The notes below the pieces were generated by a model. The model was not told the DNA's origin. It searched no databases and saw only the letters and a program-made list of their open reading frames with translations. The translations under genes and the position numbers were made by a program. Positions 1-11,415 of a stretch of DNA of 34,224 nucleotides are shown here, in pieces. This stretch comes from Bacteroidales bacterium (GTDB lineage: Bacteria; Bacteroidota; Bacteroidia; Bacteroidales; UBA932): assembly GCA_028704975.1 (NCBI GenBank), contig JAQWEK010000006.1, positions 1-34,224 of the forward strand, read 5' to 3'. Numbering within the stretch: the first letter of the stretch is position 1; every line of letters starts with the position of its first letter.

Positions 1-3000
1 CGGTACTCATCTGCGGATGTGACAACTATCTTCTCATAATCTCTAAGTCCCGTACCTGCAGGTATTGGATGTCCGCAGATAACGTTCTCTTTCAATCCCT
101 CCAAATAGTCTGTCTTTCCACGGATTGCAGCCTCGCTCAAAACCTTTGTTGTCTCCTGGAATGATGCGGCGCTCATAAAACTGTTTGTCTTTAATGCCGC
201 TCTTGTGATTCCCTGGAGTATCTGGTTTGCTGTTGCAGCAACTGCGTCTCTTGCCTCTACAACCTTTAGAGCCTGACGTTTAAGTATTGAGTTTTCATCT
301 CTCAACTTTCTTACGGTTACAATTTGGCCGGCTTTAATATTCTTGGAATCTCCGGCGTCAAGAACGACCTTCTTATCCCATAGCTCATCATTGCTCTTCA
401 TAAACTCTTGTCTGTCAACAAGTTGTTCCGGCAAGAAGCGGGTGTCGCCCGGATCAACAACTTCCACTTTGCGCATCATCTGTCTTACAATGACCTCAAA
501 ATGTTTGTCATTAATCTTAACGCCTTGCATTCTATAAACTGCTTGAACCTCGTTGACAATGTATTCCTGAACTTTTGTAGGTCCCAGAATAGCAAGAATA
601 TCTGAAGGTGCAACCGCTCCGTCTGATAACGGATCTCCGGCTCTTACGTAGTCGTTTTCCTGAACAAGAATTTGTTTTGTCAACGGAACCAGGTAATGTT
701 TCTCCTCTCCGCTCTTAGCTTTGATGATAATTTCCCTGTTTCCTCTCTTGATTTTGCCCATGATAACATCTCCGTTAATCTCAGCAACTATCGCAGGATT
801 AGATGGATTACGTGCCTCAAATAATTCAGTTACCCTAGGAAGACCTCCTGTAATATCTCCCGCTTTTGCACTGGCGGTTCTTGGTATCTTTACAAGTATA
901 TCTCCCGCTTTAACTTTCTGCTTGTTGTTCACCATAATGTGTGCGTTTACCGGTAAGTTATAGCTCTTAAGCTCATTGCCGGCTGCGTCAACAATTCTGA
1001 TGGCAGGGTTCTTATTCTTATCCTTAGACTCAATGACAACTTTCTCTGAGTGTCCGGAAAATTCATCGGCAGCCTCAGACTTAAATGTCTCATTTTCAAT
1101 CAATGAGTCATACATTGCCGTACCTTCAACATCTGCAAGAGTAAGTGCGTTATATGCATCCCATTCGCAAATCTTGTCACCCTTTTTAACTATATCGCCC
1201 TCTTTAAAGTAAAGAGTAGAACCGTAAGGAACACGGTACTCTGACATTGTGATTTCAGTATTGGCATCAACAATTCTTACCTCCGTTGCGCGTCCCGTAA
1301 CAATTGTCTGCTTAACTCCACTGTCCCCCTTCTTATCCAAAGTCCTAAGCTCTTCAAATTCCAGCTTACCGTCATACTTGGAAATTATCTCACTCTCAAC
1401 AACAGCATTGGATGCTGTACCTCCAACGTGGAATGTTCTAAGTGTCAGCTGTGTACCCGGTTCTCCAATTGACTGAGCTGCAATAACTCCAACAACTTCT
1501 CCTTTCTCTACCATTCTGCCTCTTGCAAGGTTACGTCCGTAACACTTAGCACAAACACCCTTCTTGCTTTCGCATGTAAGCACTGACCTGATCTCGACAG
1601 CTTCTATAGGCAGAGATTGAATTGTTGAGGCAATTTCCTCTGTGATTTCCTCACCGGCACCAATAATCTTTTCTCCATTAAGAGGGTTGTAAATATCATG
1701 AACAGTGGTTCTTCCAAGGATTCTGTCATAAAGTGTCTCTACAACTTCATCCTTATTTTTAATCTCTGTCGCCACAAGACCTCTTAGAGTTCCGCAATCT
1801 TCCTCTGTAATAATCACATCATGAGACACATCCACAAGACGTCTTGTTAGATACCCCGCATCTGCAGTTTTCAACGCGGTATCAGCCAGACCTTTACGAG
1901 CGCCGTGAGTGGAGATAAAATACTCCAATACAGAAAGTCCCTCTTTAAAGTTTGCAAGAATTGGGTTCTCAATAATTTCATTTCCTCCAGTTGCTCCGGA
2001 TTTCTGCGGCTTAGCCATCAAACCTCTCATTCCGCAAAGCTGACGAATCTGTTCTTTAGATCCGCGGGCTCCGGAATCCAACATCATCCATACCGGATTA
2101 AATCCCTGATTATCAGCAGAAATTTCCTTTACAACTATATTGGCCAATTCATTATTTACATTTGTCCAGATATCAATGATTTGGTTGTAACGCTCATTAT
2201 TTGTAATAAGGCCGGCGTCAAAGTTTGCCTTAACGGCGTCAACTTTCTTGTACCCTTCATTAACAAGTTTCTCCTTCTCTACAGGGACAATGACGTTGTT
2301 GATGTTGAAGGATAAACCTCCTTTGAACGCCATCATATATCCCATTGCTTTTACATCATCCAAAAACTCCGTAGCTCTCTTTGCTCCGCAGACCTTGATG
2401 ACAACACCGATAAGGTCTCTTAAAGATTTCTTGTTAATTACCTGATTAATAAATCCAATCTCTTTTGGAACTACTTGATTGAAGACAACTCTTCCGGCAG
2501 TAGTTTCTTTGATTTCATAACCATTGGACTCATTCATGAGATCTTTTGGAAGTCTTACGTGAATGACAGCGTGCATATCCAGATGCTGTTCATTAATTGC
2601 AATTACAACTTCCTCCGGACCATAGAAATACATTCCCTCTCCCTTGACACCTTTCCTTGGCTTTGTGATGTAATAAAGGCCAAGAACCATATCCTGTGAA
2701 GGAACGGTAATAGGAGCTCCGTTTGCAGGGTTAAGAATGTTATGAGTACAAAGCATGAGCAACTGAGCCTCAAGAACTGCAGCATTTCCTAACGGCAGAT
2801 GGACAGCCATCTGGTCACCGTCAAAGTCGGCGTTGAAAGGAGTACATGCAAGAGGATGCAGCTGAATAGCTTTTCCTTCAATCAATTTAGGTTGGAATGC
2901 CTGAATACCAAGTCTGTGCAAAGTAGGGGCACGGTTAAGCAAAACAGGATGGCCCTTCATTACGTTCTCAAGAATATCCCAAATAACAGGGTCTTTTCTG

Positions 3001-4241
3001 TCTACCATTTTCTTTGCGCTCTTGACAGTCTTTACAATACCTCTCTCCAACAATTTGCGGATAATGAACGGTTTGTAAAGCTCAGCGGCAATGAATTTTG
3101 GAAGACCGCATTCATGCATCTTAAGTTCCGGACCAACAACAATAACTGAACGTGCAGAATAGTCAACACGTTTACCAAGCAAATTCTGACGAAATCTTCC
3201 CTGCTTTCCCTTTAAGGAATCAGACAAAGATTTAAGCGCTCTATTTGCTTCTGTCTTTACTGAATTGGATTTCTTGGAGTTATCAAATAGAGAATCTACA
3301 GCTTCCTGCAACATTCTCTTCTCGTTTCTAAGAATCACTTCCGGAGCCTTAATCTCAATAAGTTTCTTAAGTCTGTTATTTCTGATAATGACTCTTCTGT
3401 ACAAGTCATTCAAATCGGAAGTAGCAAAACGTCCTCCGTCCAGTGGAACAAGGGGTCTTAAATCCGGAGGGATTACAGGGATAACCTTCATAATCATCCA
3501 CTCCGGCTTATTGATATCTTTTGAATCTCTGAACGCTTCTATAACGCTCAGTCTCTTAAGAGATTCTGCTTTTCTTTGTTGAGACGTCTCATGCTCAAGA
3601 CTGCTTCTTAATGTATAAGAAAGCTGGTCAAGGTCCAGTTTTGCAAGTAGTTTATAGATGGCATCTGCTCCCATCTCTGCAATAAATTTGTTGGGATCGT
3701 CATCTGTCAACTGCTGATTCTCTTTTGGAAGGGTGTCAACAAGTGCCAGATATTCATCTTCAGTAAGAAGATCCAACTCTTTTGTTCCTTTTTCCGCTGC
3801 AATACCAGGTTGAATAACCACGTACCTCTCATAATAAATTATAGAGTCCAGCTGCTTGCTCTTAATGCCAAGCAAAGCCCCAATCTTGTTAGGATTAGAA
3901 CGGAAATACCAGATATGAGCAACCGGAACGGTGAGGGTTATATGGCCCTCTCTCTCTCTGCGGACTTTCTTCTCTGTTACTTCTACACCGCAACGGTCAC
4001 AGACAATTCCGCGGTAGCGGATTCTCTTATATTTTCCGCAATAGCACTCGTAATCCTTTGTAGGACCAAAGATTCTCTCGCAGAACAATCCGTCTCTCTC
4101 CGGTTTGTATGTACGATAGTTAACAGTTTCCGGTTTCAAAACCTCGCCGTGTGATCTCTCCAGAATTTCCTCCGGAGATGCCAGGCTGATCCTAATCTTG
4201 CCGAAATTGGTCTTAACTTTATTATCTTTCTTTAAAGGCAT
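1..4241 (-). CDS. rpoC: DNA-directed RNA polymerase subunit beta' (3' end outside window)
   Basis: Largest catalytic subunit of RNA polymerase. The reading frame opens at the ATG at 4239-4241 (protein begins [10 protein letters not shown]) and stays open for 1413 codons to the left edge, so only the C-terminal tip is missing, judging from the usual length of about 1430 residues. The N-terminal zinc site has cysteines near residues 66, 68, 81 and 84. The metal-binding active-site motif NADFDGD is at 2814-2834 (residues 470-476), in frame with the start. The second zinc site ([11 protein letters not shown]) begins near residue 890. The motif spacing matches E. coli RpoC. It lies 13 nt downstream of rpoB and is surely cotranscribed with it. 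No internal stop or frameshift was noticed. Confidence 0.97.
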   Translation of the reverse strand, partial: MPLKKDNKVKTNFGKIRISLASPEEILERSHGEVLKPETVNYRTYKPERDGLFCERIFGPTKDYECYCGKYKRIRYRGIVCDRCGVEVTEKKVRREREGHITLTVPVAHIWYFRSNPNKIGALLGIKSKQLDSIIYYERYVVIQPGIAAEKGTKELDLLTEDEYLALVDTLPKENQQLTDDDPNKFIAEMGADAIYKLLAKLDLDQLSYTLRSSLEHETSQQRKAESLKRLSVIEAFRDSKDINKPEWMIMKVIPVIPPDLRPLVPLDGGRFATSDLNDLYRRVIIRNNRLKKLIEIKAPEVILRNEKRMLQEAVDSLFDNSKKSNSVKTEANRALKSLSDSLKGKQGRFRQNLLGKRVDYSARSVIVVGPELKMHECGLPKFIAAELYKPFIIRKLLERGIVKTVKSAKKMVDRKDPVIWDILENVMKGHPVLLNRAPTLHRLGIQAFQPKLIEGKAIQLHPLACTPFNADFDGDQMAVHLPLGNAAVLEAQLLMLCTHNILNPANGAPITVPSQDMVLGLYYITKPRKGVKGEGMYFYGPEEVVIAINEQHLDMHAVIHVRLPKDLMNESNGYEIKETTAGRVVFNQVVPKEIGFINQVINKKSLRDLIGVVIKVCGAKRATEFLDDVKAMGYMMAFKGGLSFNINNVIVPVEKEKLVNEGYKKVDAVKANFDAGLITNNERYNQIIDIWTNVNNELANIVVKEISADNQGFNPVWMMLDSGARGSKEQIRQLCGMRGLMAKPQKSGATGGNEIIENPILANFKEGLSVLEYFISTHGARKGLADTALKTADAGYLTRRLVDVSHDVIITEEDCGTLRGLVATEIKNKDEVVETLYDRILGRTTVHDIYNPLNGEKIIGAGEEITEEIASTIQSLPIEAVEIRSVLTCESKKGVCAKCYGRNLARGRMVEKGEVVGVIAAQSIGEPGTQLTLRTFHVGGTASNAVVESEIISKYDGKLEFEELRTLDKKGDSGVKQTIVTGRATEVRIVDANTEITMSEYRVPYGSTLYFKEGDIVKKGDKICEWDAYNALTLADVEGTAMYDSLIENETFKSEAADEFSGHSEKVVIESKDKNKNPAIRIVDAAGNELKSYNLPVNAHIMVNNKQKVKAGDILVKIPRTASAKAGDITGGLPRVTELFEARNPSNPAIVAEINGDVIMGKIKRGNREIIIKAKSGEEKHYLVPLTKQILVQENDYVRAGDPLSDGAVAPSDILAILGPTKVQEYIVNEVQAVYRMQGVKINDKHFEVIVRQMMRKVEVVDPGDTRFLPEQLVDRQEFMKSNDELWDKKVVLDAGDSKNIKAGQIVTVRKLRDENSILKRQALKVVEARDAVAATANQILQGITRAALKTNSFMSAASFQETTKVLSEAAIRGKTDYLEGLKENVICGHPIPAGTGLRDYEKIVVTSADEY

Positions 4242-4254
4242 ATTTATTAATTTT

Positions 4255-7200
4255 TTAATCTAAGTGAATGCTTAAGCCTAAGCCTCTGAGTTCATGCAAC
4301 AATACGTTAAGTGACTCTGGAATACCAGGTTGAGGCATGGGCTCACCCTTAACGATTGCTTCATATGCGCGGCTTCTGCCTGTGATATCATCTGACTTGA
4401 TTGTAAGAATTTCTTGCAGAATATTTGCAGCTCCAAACGCTTCAAGAGCCCAAACCTCCATCTCTCCGAATCTCTGGCCTCCCAGCTGAGCTTTACCGCC
4501 CAGAGGCTGCTGAGTAATAAGAGAATAAGGTCCGGTAGAACGAGCATGCATCTTGTCATCTACCATGTGGTCTAGTTTAATCATATATATAACTCCCACT
4601 GTAGCAGGCTGGTCAAACATCTCACCCGTGCCGCCATCTCTTAGCCAAGTTGTTCCATATCTTGGAAGTCCTGCCTTGTCTGTGTAATTGCAGATATTCT
4701 CCAAAGAAGCGCCGTCAAAAATAGGGGTAGCAAACTTAAGTCCAAGCTCACGCCCGGCCCATCCTAAAACGGTCTCATAAATCTGTCCAAGATTCATACG
4801 AGAAGGTACGCCAAGAGGGTTTAAAACAATATCCATAATTGTTCCATCCTCCATGAAAGGCATATCCTCATCGCTAACTATCTTGGCAACGATACCTTTG
4901 TTTCCATGGCGTCCTGCAACTTTATCTCCAACCCTAATCTTTCTCTTCTTTGCAAGGTAAACCTTTGCAAGTTGAGTAATTCCGTTTGGAAGCTCGTCGC
5001 CGATAGTGATATCATATTTCTTTCTCTTGTTCTGAGAATCCAAAACTTTGTACTGAATTAAGTAGTTGTTGATCAGCGTCTTTATCAAAGTGTTTGCATG
5101 CTTGTCGGAAGTCCACTTGGTAGGATTAATATTCTCATAATCAATCTTATCCAAACATTCTCTCTTAAATAAATCTCCCTTAGGGATAATTAGAGTTCCG
5201 TACATGTCGCTTATGCCAAGAGATGTTTTCTTGGAGGTAAGAGTCGTGAGCTTATCCAAGAATGAGCCTCTTAACTCCTTAGCCTTTTTCTCAAATTCTT
5301 CATCGGCTTTTGCAACTCCGTTCTTCTGAGCAACTTTAAGTTTCTTCCTTTCCGCCTCTGAAATCTTTCCAGAGCCCACTTTCTTAAACAGTCTCTTTCC
5401 AATTACGGTACCTGTAAGTGAAGCAGACGCCTTTAATGAAGCATCCTTAACATCACCGGCCTTATCTCCGAAGATTGCCCTTAAAAGTTTTTCCTCAGGA
5501 GAAGGGTCAGTCTCGCCCTTGGGAGTGATTTTTCCAATTAGGATATCTCCGGGCTCAACAGAAGCTCCTACTCTGATAATACCGTTTTCATCAAGATTCT
5601 TTGTTGCATCCTCGCTGACATTTGGAATATCCTTTGTCAGTTCCTCCGGACCGCGCTTAGTATCACGCACTTCCATGATGTATTCATCTACATGCACAGA
5701 AGTGAAAATATCCTCGCGGACCATTCTCTCACTCAAAACAACTGCATCCTCATAGTTGTAACCTTTCCAAGGCATGAAAGCAACCTTCAAGTTTCTACCA
5801 AGAGCCAGCTCTCCGTTTTGAGAAGCATAACCCTCAGTCATAATATCTCCCTTCTCAACCTTTTGTCCTTTTCTTACGATAGGTTTCAAGCGGATGGAAG
5901 TGCTCTGATTTGTCTTTCTATACATTGGCATCTTGTAAACAGTAACATCAGATGTAAAGCTTACAAACTTCTCATCTTCTGTTCTGTCATACTTGACGTG
6001 AATCTCATTTGCATCAACAAAAACAACGTCTCCTTTTCCCTCTGCAGCAATCTGAGTTCTTGAGTCTCTGATGATTGGCTCTTCCAAGCCCGTTCCAACA
6101 ATAGGAGCCTCAGGGCAAATAATAGGTACCGCCTGACGCATCATGTTAGAACCCATCAACGCACGGTTTGCATCATCGTGCTCCAAGAACGGAATAATTG
6201 ATGCAGCAAGAGAAGCAATCTGGTTAGGTGCAACATCAATCAAGTGAACCTCTTTCTTTCCTACAACAGGATAATCGGCCTGCCATCTGCACTTGATTCT
6301 GTCATCCAAAATTTTTCCGCTATCGTCAAGATTTACATTGGCCTGCGCAACCATTTGATTCTCTTCCTCTTCTGCACTCATATAAACGACTCCGGTAGGT
6401 GCAAGGTCAACCACTCCGTTCTCAACTTTTCTATACGGAGTCTCAATAAATCCCAAATCATTTATTCTTGCATAAACGCAAAGAGAAGAGATCAATCCAA
6501 TGTTAGGACCTTCTGGCGTCTCAATAGGACAAAGTCTTCCGTAGTGAGTATAGTGAACGTCACGTACCTCAAATCCGGCTCTGTCTCTGCTCAGTCCGCC
6601 GGGACCCAGGGCTGACAGCCTTCTCTTGTGAGTCATCTCCGCAATAGGGTTGGTTTGGTCCATAAACTGTGACAACTGACTAGTACCAAAGAAAGAGTTG
6701 ATTACAGAGGATAGGGTTTTTGAATTGATAAGCTCAATAGGGGTGAACACCTCATTGTCCCTCACATTCATTCTCTCCCTAATAGTCCTTGCCATTCTTG
6801 CCAGTCCAACGCTGAACTGATTTGCAAGTTGCTCTCCAACCGTACGGACTCTTCTGTTGCTCAAGTGGTCAATATCGTCAACACTTGCCTTTGAGTTAAT
6901 CAGTTGAATCAAATAGCGGATGATCTCTATAATATCCTGTTTTGTCAACACCCTCACATCCGGAGATGTTGTCAAATTCAATTTCTTATTAAGTCTGTAT
7001 CTCCCGACAGCTCCCAAATCATATCTCTTGTCCGAGAAGAAAAGTTTTTCTATAACATCCTTTGCAGTAGCTTCATCCGGTGGTTCTGAATTACGCAACT
7101 GTCTGTAAGTATAGAAGATTGCGTCTTTCTGAGTGTTGCAGACATCCTTCTGCAAGGTGTTGTAAATTATTGCATATTCCGCAGCACTTGCATCCTCATT

Positions 7201-8109
7201 GTGAATCAGGATGTAAGAAACGCCGGAATCTATAATTTTATCAATTAAATCTTCCGTTAGAACGGTTTCTCTTTCAACAACAATCTCAGTCCTCTCAATG
7301 TACATAACTTCACCGGTATCCTCGTCGGCAAAGTCCTCGTTCCATGTTTTTAATACTCTGGCAGCAAGTGTTTTACCAACGCATTTTGCCAGTTCGGACT
7401 TAGTGGCCTTAACTTCCTGTGCAAGTCCGAAAATATTTAATATGTCCTTATCGCCCTCAAAGCCAATTGCTCTAAGCAGCGTTGTGACCGGTAATTTCTT
7501 CTTGCGGTCAATATATGCATACATGACATTGTTAATGTCTGTCGTGAACTCAATCCAAGAACCCTTGAAAGGGATAATTCTTGCCGAGTAAAGTTTAGTT
7601 CCGTTTGTGTGCATGCTCTGGCCAAAGAATACTCCGGGAGAACGATGCAACTGAGAAACTACGATTCTCTCAGATCCGTTTATGATGAATGTGCCCTGCG
7701 GGGTCATGTAAGGAATGGTTCCCAGATAGACGTCTTGGATAACTTGTTCAAAATCTTCATGTTCCGGGTCAGTACAAGACAATTTCAGTTTTGCTTTAAG
7801 AGCAACACTGTATGTCAGTCCTCTGTCCAGGCACTCTTCCATGGAGTACCGCGGCGGGTCAATGAAGTAGTCAATAAACTCTAGAACAAAGTTATTGCGC
7901 GTATCTCTAATTCCTTTAGGATCTGAATTCTGTGAGAAAACCTCTTGGAAAACCTTATACAATCCCTCATTTTTCCTGTTTTCTGCTGTTGTATCCAACT
8001 GGAAGAAATCTTTGAAGGATTTTAACTGCACCTCAAGAAAGTCCGGGTAGTCAAGAAGGGTTTTAGAGGTTGCGAATGAAATTCGCTTATTATTAGTGTT
8101 TTGCAACAT
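4255..8109 (-). CDS. rpoB: DNA-directed RNA polymerase subunit beta
   Basis: Beta subunit of RNA polymerase, 1284 residues, normal for Bacteroidota. The rifampicin-binding region lies at about residues 473-507 and includes QLSQFMDQ and [13 protein letters not shown]. The residues equivalent to E. coli D516, H526 and S531 are the wild-type D484, H494 and S499, so no common rifampicin-resistance substitution is present. The C-terminal part carries the [12 protein letters not shown] segment and ends in a short helical tail. It follows rplL after a 131-nt gap containing a terminator-like hairpin, which suggests attenuation between the ribosomal and polymerase genes. No Shine-Dalgarno is evident before the ATG, as usual for the phylum. 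Confidence 0.98.
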   Translation of the reverse strand: MLQNTNNKRISFATSKTLLDYPDFLEVQLKSFKDFFQLDTTAENRKNEGLYKVFQEVFSQNSDPKGIRDTRNNFVLEFIDYFIDPPRYSMEECLDRGLTYSVALKAKLKLSCTDPEHEDFEQVIQDVYLGTIPYMTPQGTFIINGSERIVVSQLHRSPGVFFGQSMHTNGTKLYSARIIPFKGSWIEFTTDINNVMYAYIDRKKKLPVTTLLRAIGFEGDKDILNIFGLAQEVKATKSELAKCVGKTLAARVLKTWNEDFADEDTGEVMYIERTEIVVERETVLTEDLIDKIIDSGVSYILIHNEDASAAEYAIIYNTLQKDVCNTQKDAIFYTYRQLRNSEPPDEATAKDVIEKLFFSDKRYDLGAVGRYRLNKKLNLTTSPDVRVLTKQDIIEIIRYLIQLINSKASVDDIDHLSNRRVRTVGEQLANQFSVGLARMARTIRERMNVRDNEVFTPIELINSKTLSSVINSFFGTSQLSQFMDQTNPIAEMTHKRRLSALGPGGLSRDRAGFEVRDVHYTHYGRLCPIETPEGPNIGLISSLCVYARINDLGFIETPYRKVENGVVDLAPTGVVYMSAEEEENQMVAQANVNLDDSGKILDDRIKCRWQADYPVVGKKEVHLIDVAPNQIASLAASIIPFLEHDDANRALMGSNMMRQAVPIICPEAPIVGTGLEEPIIRDSRTQIAAEGKGDVVFVDANEIHVKYDRTEDEKFVSFTSDVTVYKMPMYRKTNQSTSIRLKPIVRKGQKVEKGDIMTEGYASQNGELALGRNLKVAFMPWKGYNYEDAVVLSERMVREDIFTSVHVDEYIMEVRDTKRGPEELTKDIPNVSEDATKNLDENGIIRVGASVEPGDILIGKITPKGETDPSPEEKLLRAIFGDKAGDVKDASLKASASLTGTVIGKRLFKKVGSGKISEAERKKLKVAQKNGVAKADEEFEKKAKELRGSFLDKLTTLTSKKTSLGISDMYGTLIIPKGDLFKRECLDKIDYENINPTKWTSDKHANTLIKTLINNYLIQYKVLDSQNKRKKYDITIGDELPNGITQLAKVYLAKKRKIRVGDKVAGRHGNKGIVAKIVSDEDMPFMEDGTIMDIVLNPLGVPSRMNLGQIYETVLGWAGRELGLKFATPIFDGASLENICNYTDKAGLPRYGTTWLRDGGTGEMFDQPATVGVIYMIKLDHMVDDKMHARSTGPYSLITQQPLGGKAQLGGQRFGEMEVWALEAFGAANILQEILTIKSDDITGRSRAYEAIVKGEPMPQPGIPESLNVLLHELRGLGLSIHLD

Positions 8110-8139
8110 TGTGTTAAGGTTAGTTGATAATAAACTTAA

Positions 8140-8178
8140 AAAACGACAAAAAGGTTTAGGGCAAAATGCCCTAAACCT
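8140..8178 (-). terminator. Intrinsic terminator or attenuator between rplL and rpoB
   Basis: A perfect 12-bp inverted repeat (AGGTTTAGGGCA at 8152-8163 with TGCCCTAAACCT at 8167-8178, three-base loop) is followed on the minus strand by a T-rich stretch, TTTTTGTCGTTTTTT. This is the form of a rho-independent terminator. Because rpoB and rpoC have no other clear promoter, it probably acts as a partial terminator that lowers polymerase gene expression relative to L7/L12. E. coli has an attenuator at the same point of the operon. Confidence 0.8.
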
Positions 8179-8240
8179 GACTACGTCCTGTTAGGTAGGG
8201 AGGGATGAAATAATAAACTTGTTCAAATTAATACTTCAAG

Positions 8241-8615
8241 TTATTTAATCTCAACCTCTGCACCAGCCTCTTCCAGTTTTGCCTTCAACGCTTCAGCGTC
8301 TGCCTTGGATATTTTCTCCTTAACAGCCTTAGGCGCACCGTCAACTAGATCTTTAGCTTCTTTTAGTCCAAGACCTGAAAGCTCCTTGACAGCCTTAACA
8401 ACCTGTAATTTAGCTTGTCCAGCTGACTTAAGGATAACGTCAAATTCAGTCTTTTCTGCAGCAGCGGGTGCTCCTGCAGCAGCAGGACCGGCAACAGCAA
8501 CAGCAGCGGCAGCAGGCTCAATGCCATACTCCTCTTTAAGAACTTTAGCTAACTCTTGTACGTCTTTTACTGAAAGATTAACTAAGTCTTCTGCAAATTT
8601 TTTAATATCTGCCAT
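8241..8615 (-). CDS. rplL: 50S ribosomal protein L7/L12
   Basis: Stalk protein of the large ribosomal subunit; its dimers bind L10 and recruit translational GTPases. It has 124 residues. An N-terminal helical dimerisation domain (about 1-35) is followed by an Ala/Gly/Pro-rich flexible hinge (about 36-52) and the globular C-terminal domain with the conserved segment [16 protein letters not shown]. The ATG at 8613-8615 has no Shine-Dalgarno. It lies 27 nt after rplJ, in the usual L10-L12 pairing, and upstream of the terminator-like hairpin before rpoB. Confidence 0.97.
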   Translation of the reverse strand: MADIKKFAEDLVNLSVKDVQELAKVLKEEYGIEPAAAAVAVAGPAAAGAPAAAEKTEFDVILKSAGQAKLQVVKAVKELSGLGLKEAKDLVDGAPKAVKEKISKADAEALKAKLEEAGAEVEIK

Positions 8616-8642
8616 GATTTTTAATTTTTTATGTGTTAATAA

Positions 8643-9173
8643 TTATTTCTTCTCTTCTAGCGTTTTTACAATGCCTGCAATCTTGCCGCCGCCCTGTGAC
8701 TGTAGGGCAGAAATGACATTCTTAACAGGAGACTGCAACAACGAAATGATGTCTCCAATAAGTTCATTCTTGGACTTAATGTTGTAAAGTGCATCAAGAT
8801 TCTCGGCACCAATGTATGCACAATCCTGAACAAGGGCTCCCTTAAGAGCCGGCTTGCCTTTTCCGTCTGCAGCGCTAAAGGATTTGATAACCTTAGCGGG
8901 TGCGTTTGGAACCGTTGTGAACATAATTGCCGATGAACCTTTCATCAAAGGCTCAAATCGTTTAGGCTCCTCTATTTCGCTCTTTTCCAAAGCTTTAGAG
9001 AATAGGGTGTTCTTAACTACAAGCAACTTAATTTGCTGTTTAAAGCATGTACGTCTCAACTTTGCAGTCTGAACGGCGTTAAGTCCCTCAATATCTGTAA
9101 TATAGAAATTGGGGTTCTCCTTAATTAGGGCTGTCAAATCTTCAATAATCTGTGATTTTTTCTCTTTCTTCAT
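8643..9173 (-). CDS. rplJ: 50S ribosomal protein L10
   Basis: Base of the ribosomal stalk, anchoring L7/L12 to 23S rRNA. I start it at the ATG at 9171-9173 (protein begins MKKEKKSQII), giving 176 residues. A longer reading from a TTG at 9188 would use the codons that form the ribosome binding site. That site, GAGGAG seven bases before the ATG, is one of the few clear Shine-Dalgarno sequences in the window. The N-terminal RNA-binding domain and the C-terminal helix that carries L7/L12 dimers are present, and the length is normal. In many bacteria the L10-L12 complex represses translation of its own mRNA here; that is not visible from the sequence. Confidence 0.95.
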   Translation of the reverse strand: MKKEKKSQIIEDLTALIKENPNFYITDIEGLNAVQTAKLRRTCFKQQIKLLVVKNTLFSKALEKSEIEEPKRFEPLMKGSSAIMFTTVPNAPAKVIKSFSAADGKGKPALKGALVQDCAYIGAENLDALYNIKSKNELIGDIISLLQSPVKNVISALQSQGGGKIAGIVKTLEEKK

Positions 9174-9190
9174 AATTTTTCTCCTCAAAA
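9174..9190 (-). promoter_or_regulatory. Strong Shine-Dalgarno before rplJ
   Basis: On the minus strand the bases before the rplJ ATG read GAGGAGAAAAATT and then ATG, giving an anti-16S match with seven-base spacing. Neighbouring ribosomal genes rplK, rplA and rplL have A/T-rich leaders without such a motif, which is normal for Bacteroidota. The site decides the start codon against the upstream TTG. Confidence 0.6.
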
Positions 9191-9898
9191 TTATTCAGAT
9201 TCAGCGGCGCCAAATGCCTTAGCATCAATTGCAATACCTGGACCCATAGTTGATGAAATAAAAATGCTCTTAATGTAAGTTCCCTTAAGAGACTGAGGTT
9301 TCAATTTAACAACCGTGTTTAAAAACTCTCCGGCATTTTGTGTCAGCTGCTCCGCAGTAAATGAAACTTTTCCTACGCTTGTGCATATAATGCCCTGTTT
9401 GTCAACCTTGAAGTCAATTTTACCGGCCTTAATATCCTTAACTGCAGCTGCTAAATCCATAGTTACAGTACCGGTCTTAGGGTTAGGCATTAAACCTCTT
9501 GGTCCCAGGACTCTTCCAAGGGCGCCAACTTTAGCCATAACAGTAGGGGTGCAGACAATGACGTCAACGTCAGTCCAGCCTCCCTTTATTTTTTCTACAT
9601 AATCGTCCAAGCCTACATAATCAGCTCCGGCTTCTTTAGCCTCAGCCTCTTTGTCCGGCGTGCACAATACAAGTACTCTTACCTTTTTGCCTGTTCCGTT
9701 AGGAAGGGTAACCACGCCTCTGACCATTTGATTGGCCTTGCGCGGATCTACTCCAAGACGTACAGCAACATCTACCGAAGCATCAAATTTAGTATAGGTA
9801 GTCTCCTTTACTAAACTGCAAGCCTCAGCCAACTTGTACTGTTTTCCGGGCTCAACTTTAGCCCCGGATACTTTTTGATTTTTAGTTAGCTTACTCAT
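9191..9898 (-). CDS. rplA: 50S ribosomal protein L1
   Basis: L1 stalk protein that helps release deacylated tRNA from the E site; 235 residues, full length. Recognisable segments are the N-terminal [10 protein letters not shown], the domain II region and the conserved [18 protein letters not shown] (about residues 130-147). It sits 17 nt before rplJ and 11 nt after rplK, in the standard L11 operon arrangement. In other bacteria L1 is the translational repressor of the rplK-rplA mRNA; I did not identify its mRNA target here. Confidence 0.97.
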   Translation of the reverse strand: MSKLTKNQKVSGAKVEPGKQYKLAEACSLVKETTYTKFDASVDVAVRLGVDPRKANQMVRGVVTLPNGTGKKVRVLVLCTPDKEAEAKEAGADYVGLDDYVEKIKGGWTDVDVIVCTPTVMAKVGALGRVLGPRGLMPNPKTGTVTMDLAAAVKDIKAGKIDFKVDKQGIICTSVGKVSFTAEQLTQNAGEFLNTVVKLKPQSLKGTYIKSIFISSTMGPGIAIDAKAFGAAESE

Positions 9899-9909
9899 TG
9901 CGTTTGATT

Positions 9910-10356
9910 TTATTTAACATCGGCAGGGAATGTTCCCTCTACAGTAATACCCATACTTCTTGCAGTACCTGCAACCATCTTCATGGCTGACTTAAGGGTA
10001 AAACAGTTAAGATCGGGCATTTTGTCCTCTGCAATTTTTTTAACCTGATCCCAAGTTAATTTGGCAACCTTTTTTCTGTTAGGTTCAGCAGAACCTGACT
10101 GAATTTTAGCAACCTCTTTAATCATCACGGCTACAGGAGGTTCCTTTACTACAAAGGTAAAGGACTTATCTGTGAATACGGTGATGATGACGGGAAGCGT
10201 CTTGCCGGCTTTCTTTTGGGTAAGCGCGTTAAATTGTTTGCAGAAATCCATAATATTCACTCCTTTAGAACCTAGTGCCGGTCCTACCGGAGGTGAGGGA
10301 TTTGCTGCACCGCCTTTAATTTGTAATTTAATTAATGCGGCAACTTCTTTAGCCAT
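9910..10356 (-). CDS. rplK: 50S ribosomal protein L11
   Basis: Protein of the GTPase-associated centre that binds 23S rRNA next to L10 and modulates EF-G, EF-Tu and RelA activity. It has 148 residues, slightly longer than the typical 141. The N-terminal [20 protein letters not shown] holds the proline-rich conserved segment, and the C-terminal RNA-binding domain ends with [13 protein letters not shown]. It follows nusG after 11 nt in the usual order. Confidence 0.97.
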   Translation of the reverse strand: MAKEVAALIKLQIKGGAANPSPPVGPALGSKGVNIMDFCKQFNALTQKKAGKTLPVIITVFTDKSFTFVVKEPPVAVMIKEVAKIQSGSAEPNRKKVAKLTWDQVKKIAEDKMPDLNCFTLKSAMKMVAGTARSMGITVEGTFPADVK

Positions 10357-10367
10357 AATAAATTTAT

Positions 10368-10931
10368 TTATTCTTTAACTACTTGAACAAAGTTAAGCTC
10401 CAGAATAGTCTTTCTTCCAAAAATCTTAACCATAACTTTCAACTTCTTCTTGTCTTCCAAGATATCGTCAATTGTTCCGTCAAAACCATTGAAAGGACCA
10501 TCGATAACTTTTACAGGTTCGCCTTTAACAAATGGCGCTGCATTCTCCTCTTCTTTTTCAGCCATTTCATCTACTTTTCCAAGCAACTGATAGACCTCGG
10601 AGTCGCGCAAAGGAACAGGTTCTTTCTCCTTGCTACCCTTCTTGATAATCTCCGTCAGGAAACCCGACACGAAAGGTATATCACGGATAATATGTTGAAT
10701 TTCACCCGTTAGGCAGGACTCAATGAAAATATATCCCGGAAAACAAATCTTGTTGGTGATATATTTCTTCTCGTTCTTTACTTTGTAGACTTTCTCGGTC
10801 GGAACAAGGACTTGAGTTACATAATCTTCTTTGTTGAGTCTTTTAATCTCATTAATTATGTACTCCTGAGCCTTCTTTTCTTTTCCGCCTTGCGCTCTTA
10901 CAACGTACCATTTTTTTGCCAGCTCACTCAT
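10368..10931 (-). CDS. nusG: Transcription termination/antitermination protein NusG
   Basis: NusG binds the RNA polymerase clamp and links it to Rho or to ribosomal protein S10. It has 187 residues: an N-terminal NGN domain opening with [13 protein letters not shown] (conserved W-Y-V-V-R), then a C-terminal KOW domain from about residue 130 ([19 protein letters not shown]). A single NGN and single KOW distinguish it from longer LoaP/UpxY-type specialised NusG proteins. Its position between secE and rplK supports the housekeeping role. Confidence 0.97.
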   Translation of the reverse strand: MSELAKKWYVVRAQGGKEKKAQEYIINEIKRLNKEDYVTQVLVPTEKVYKVKNEKKYITNKICFPGYIFIESCLTGEIQHIIRDIPFVSGFLTEIIKKGSKEKEPVPLRDSEVYQLLGKVDEMAEKEEENAAPFVKGEPVKVIDGPFNGFDGTIDDILEDKKKLKVMVKIFGRKTILELNFVQVVKE

Positions 10932-10961
10932 TATAAAACTGTTATTAATCTGTTAAGCAAA

Positions 10962-11156
10962 TTAGTAAAGCATATTATAAATGGCCGTCATTATGTTCTT
11001 GAACGCAATGTCCATCAAGAATATAAGCACTGCAAATATTAGTGTTGTCACCATTACCACAATAGCTGAATTCTGCAACTGCGCCCAAGTAGGCCAGGTG
11101 ACCTTCTTGGTCAACTCTGTATAAGCCTCTTTAAGATTATAACTTACTTTGTTCAT
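10962..11156 (-). CDS. secE: Preprotein translocase subunit SecE
   Basis: Small essential subunit of the SecYEG channel; 64 residues. The protein has a short amphipathic helix with the conserved motif KKVTWPTW (about residues 17-24), then a single transmembrane segment of about 20 hydrophobic residues. This is the short single-span form common outside gammaproteobacteria. It lies 30 nt upstream of nusG, its near-universal partner. Confidence 0.95.
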   Translation of the reverse strand: MNKVSYNLKEAYTELTKKVTWPTWAQLQNSAIVVMVTTLIFAVLIFLMDIAFKNIMTAIYNMLY

Positions 11157-11204
11157 TTAAATTTTAATTATGGACTCAGCAATTGGAAGCTTTGCATTGT
11201 CCTA

Positions 11205-11238
11205 TTAAAACGTGAATCAAATCGTAACATCTGATTCA
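11205..11238 (-). terminator. Stem-loop between tRNA-Trp and secE
   Basis: A 10-bp stem with one G-T pair (TGAATCAGAT with ATTTGATTCA on the minus strand, six-base loop GTTACG) sits immediately after the tRNA-Trp 3' end and is followed by CGTTTTAAT. It may be a weak terminator that tunes readthrough from tuf into secE-nusG, or a processing signal that frees the tRNA. The T tract has only four bases, so complete termination is unlikely. Confidence 0.45.
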
Positions 11239-11241
11239 GTG

Positions 11242-11312
11242 CAGGGACAGAGCGATTCGAACGCCCATCAGCGGTTTTGGAGACCGCGATTCTACCCTTG
11301 AACTATGTCCCT
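11242..11312 (-). tRNA. tRNA-Trp (anticodon CCA)
   Basis: Cloverleaf with acceptor AGGGACA/TGTCCCT, anticodon stem GCGGT/ACCGC and loop CTCCAAA containing CCA. The T loop reads TTCGAAT and the discriminator base is G. CCA is not encoded. It lies between tuf and secE in the same direction, a placement seen in many bacteria. Confidence 0.96.
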
Positions 11313-11415
11313 AAACTAACCCCTGCGCCTCATCCTTTTATACTTTGCAAAAGTCTAAGACTCAGGGATTTTATAGATGCTAAACTATCGGGAGCAAAAT
11401 AATGTCCCCGACAGA

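Noticed and set aside
343-4154. Many plus-strand frames of 60-140 codons across rpoC
   Set aside because: All are antisense to a continuous, motif-verified rpoC frame and resemble no protein family.
8305-8787. 160-codon plus-strand frame opposite rplL and the end of rplJ
   Set aside because: It is antisense to two certain ribosomal protein genes, and its Ala/Pro-rich content simply mirrors the L7/L12 hinge.
11379-11415. Possible terminator after tuf
   Set aside because: Only a five-base-pair stem with a long loop and no T tract could be drawn, so it was not listed as a feature.
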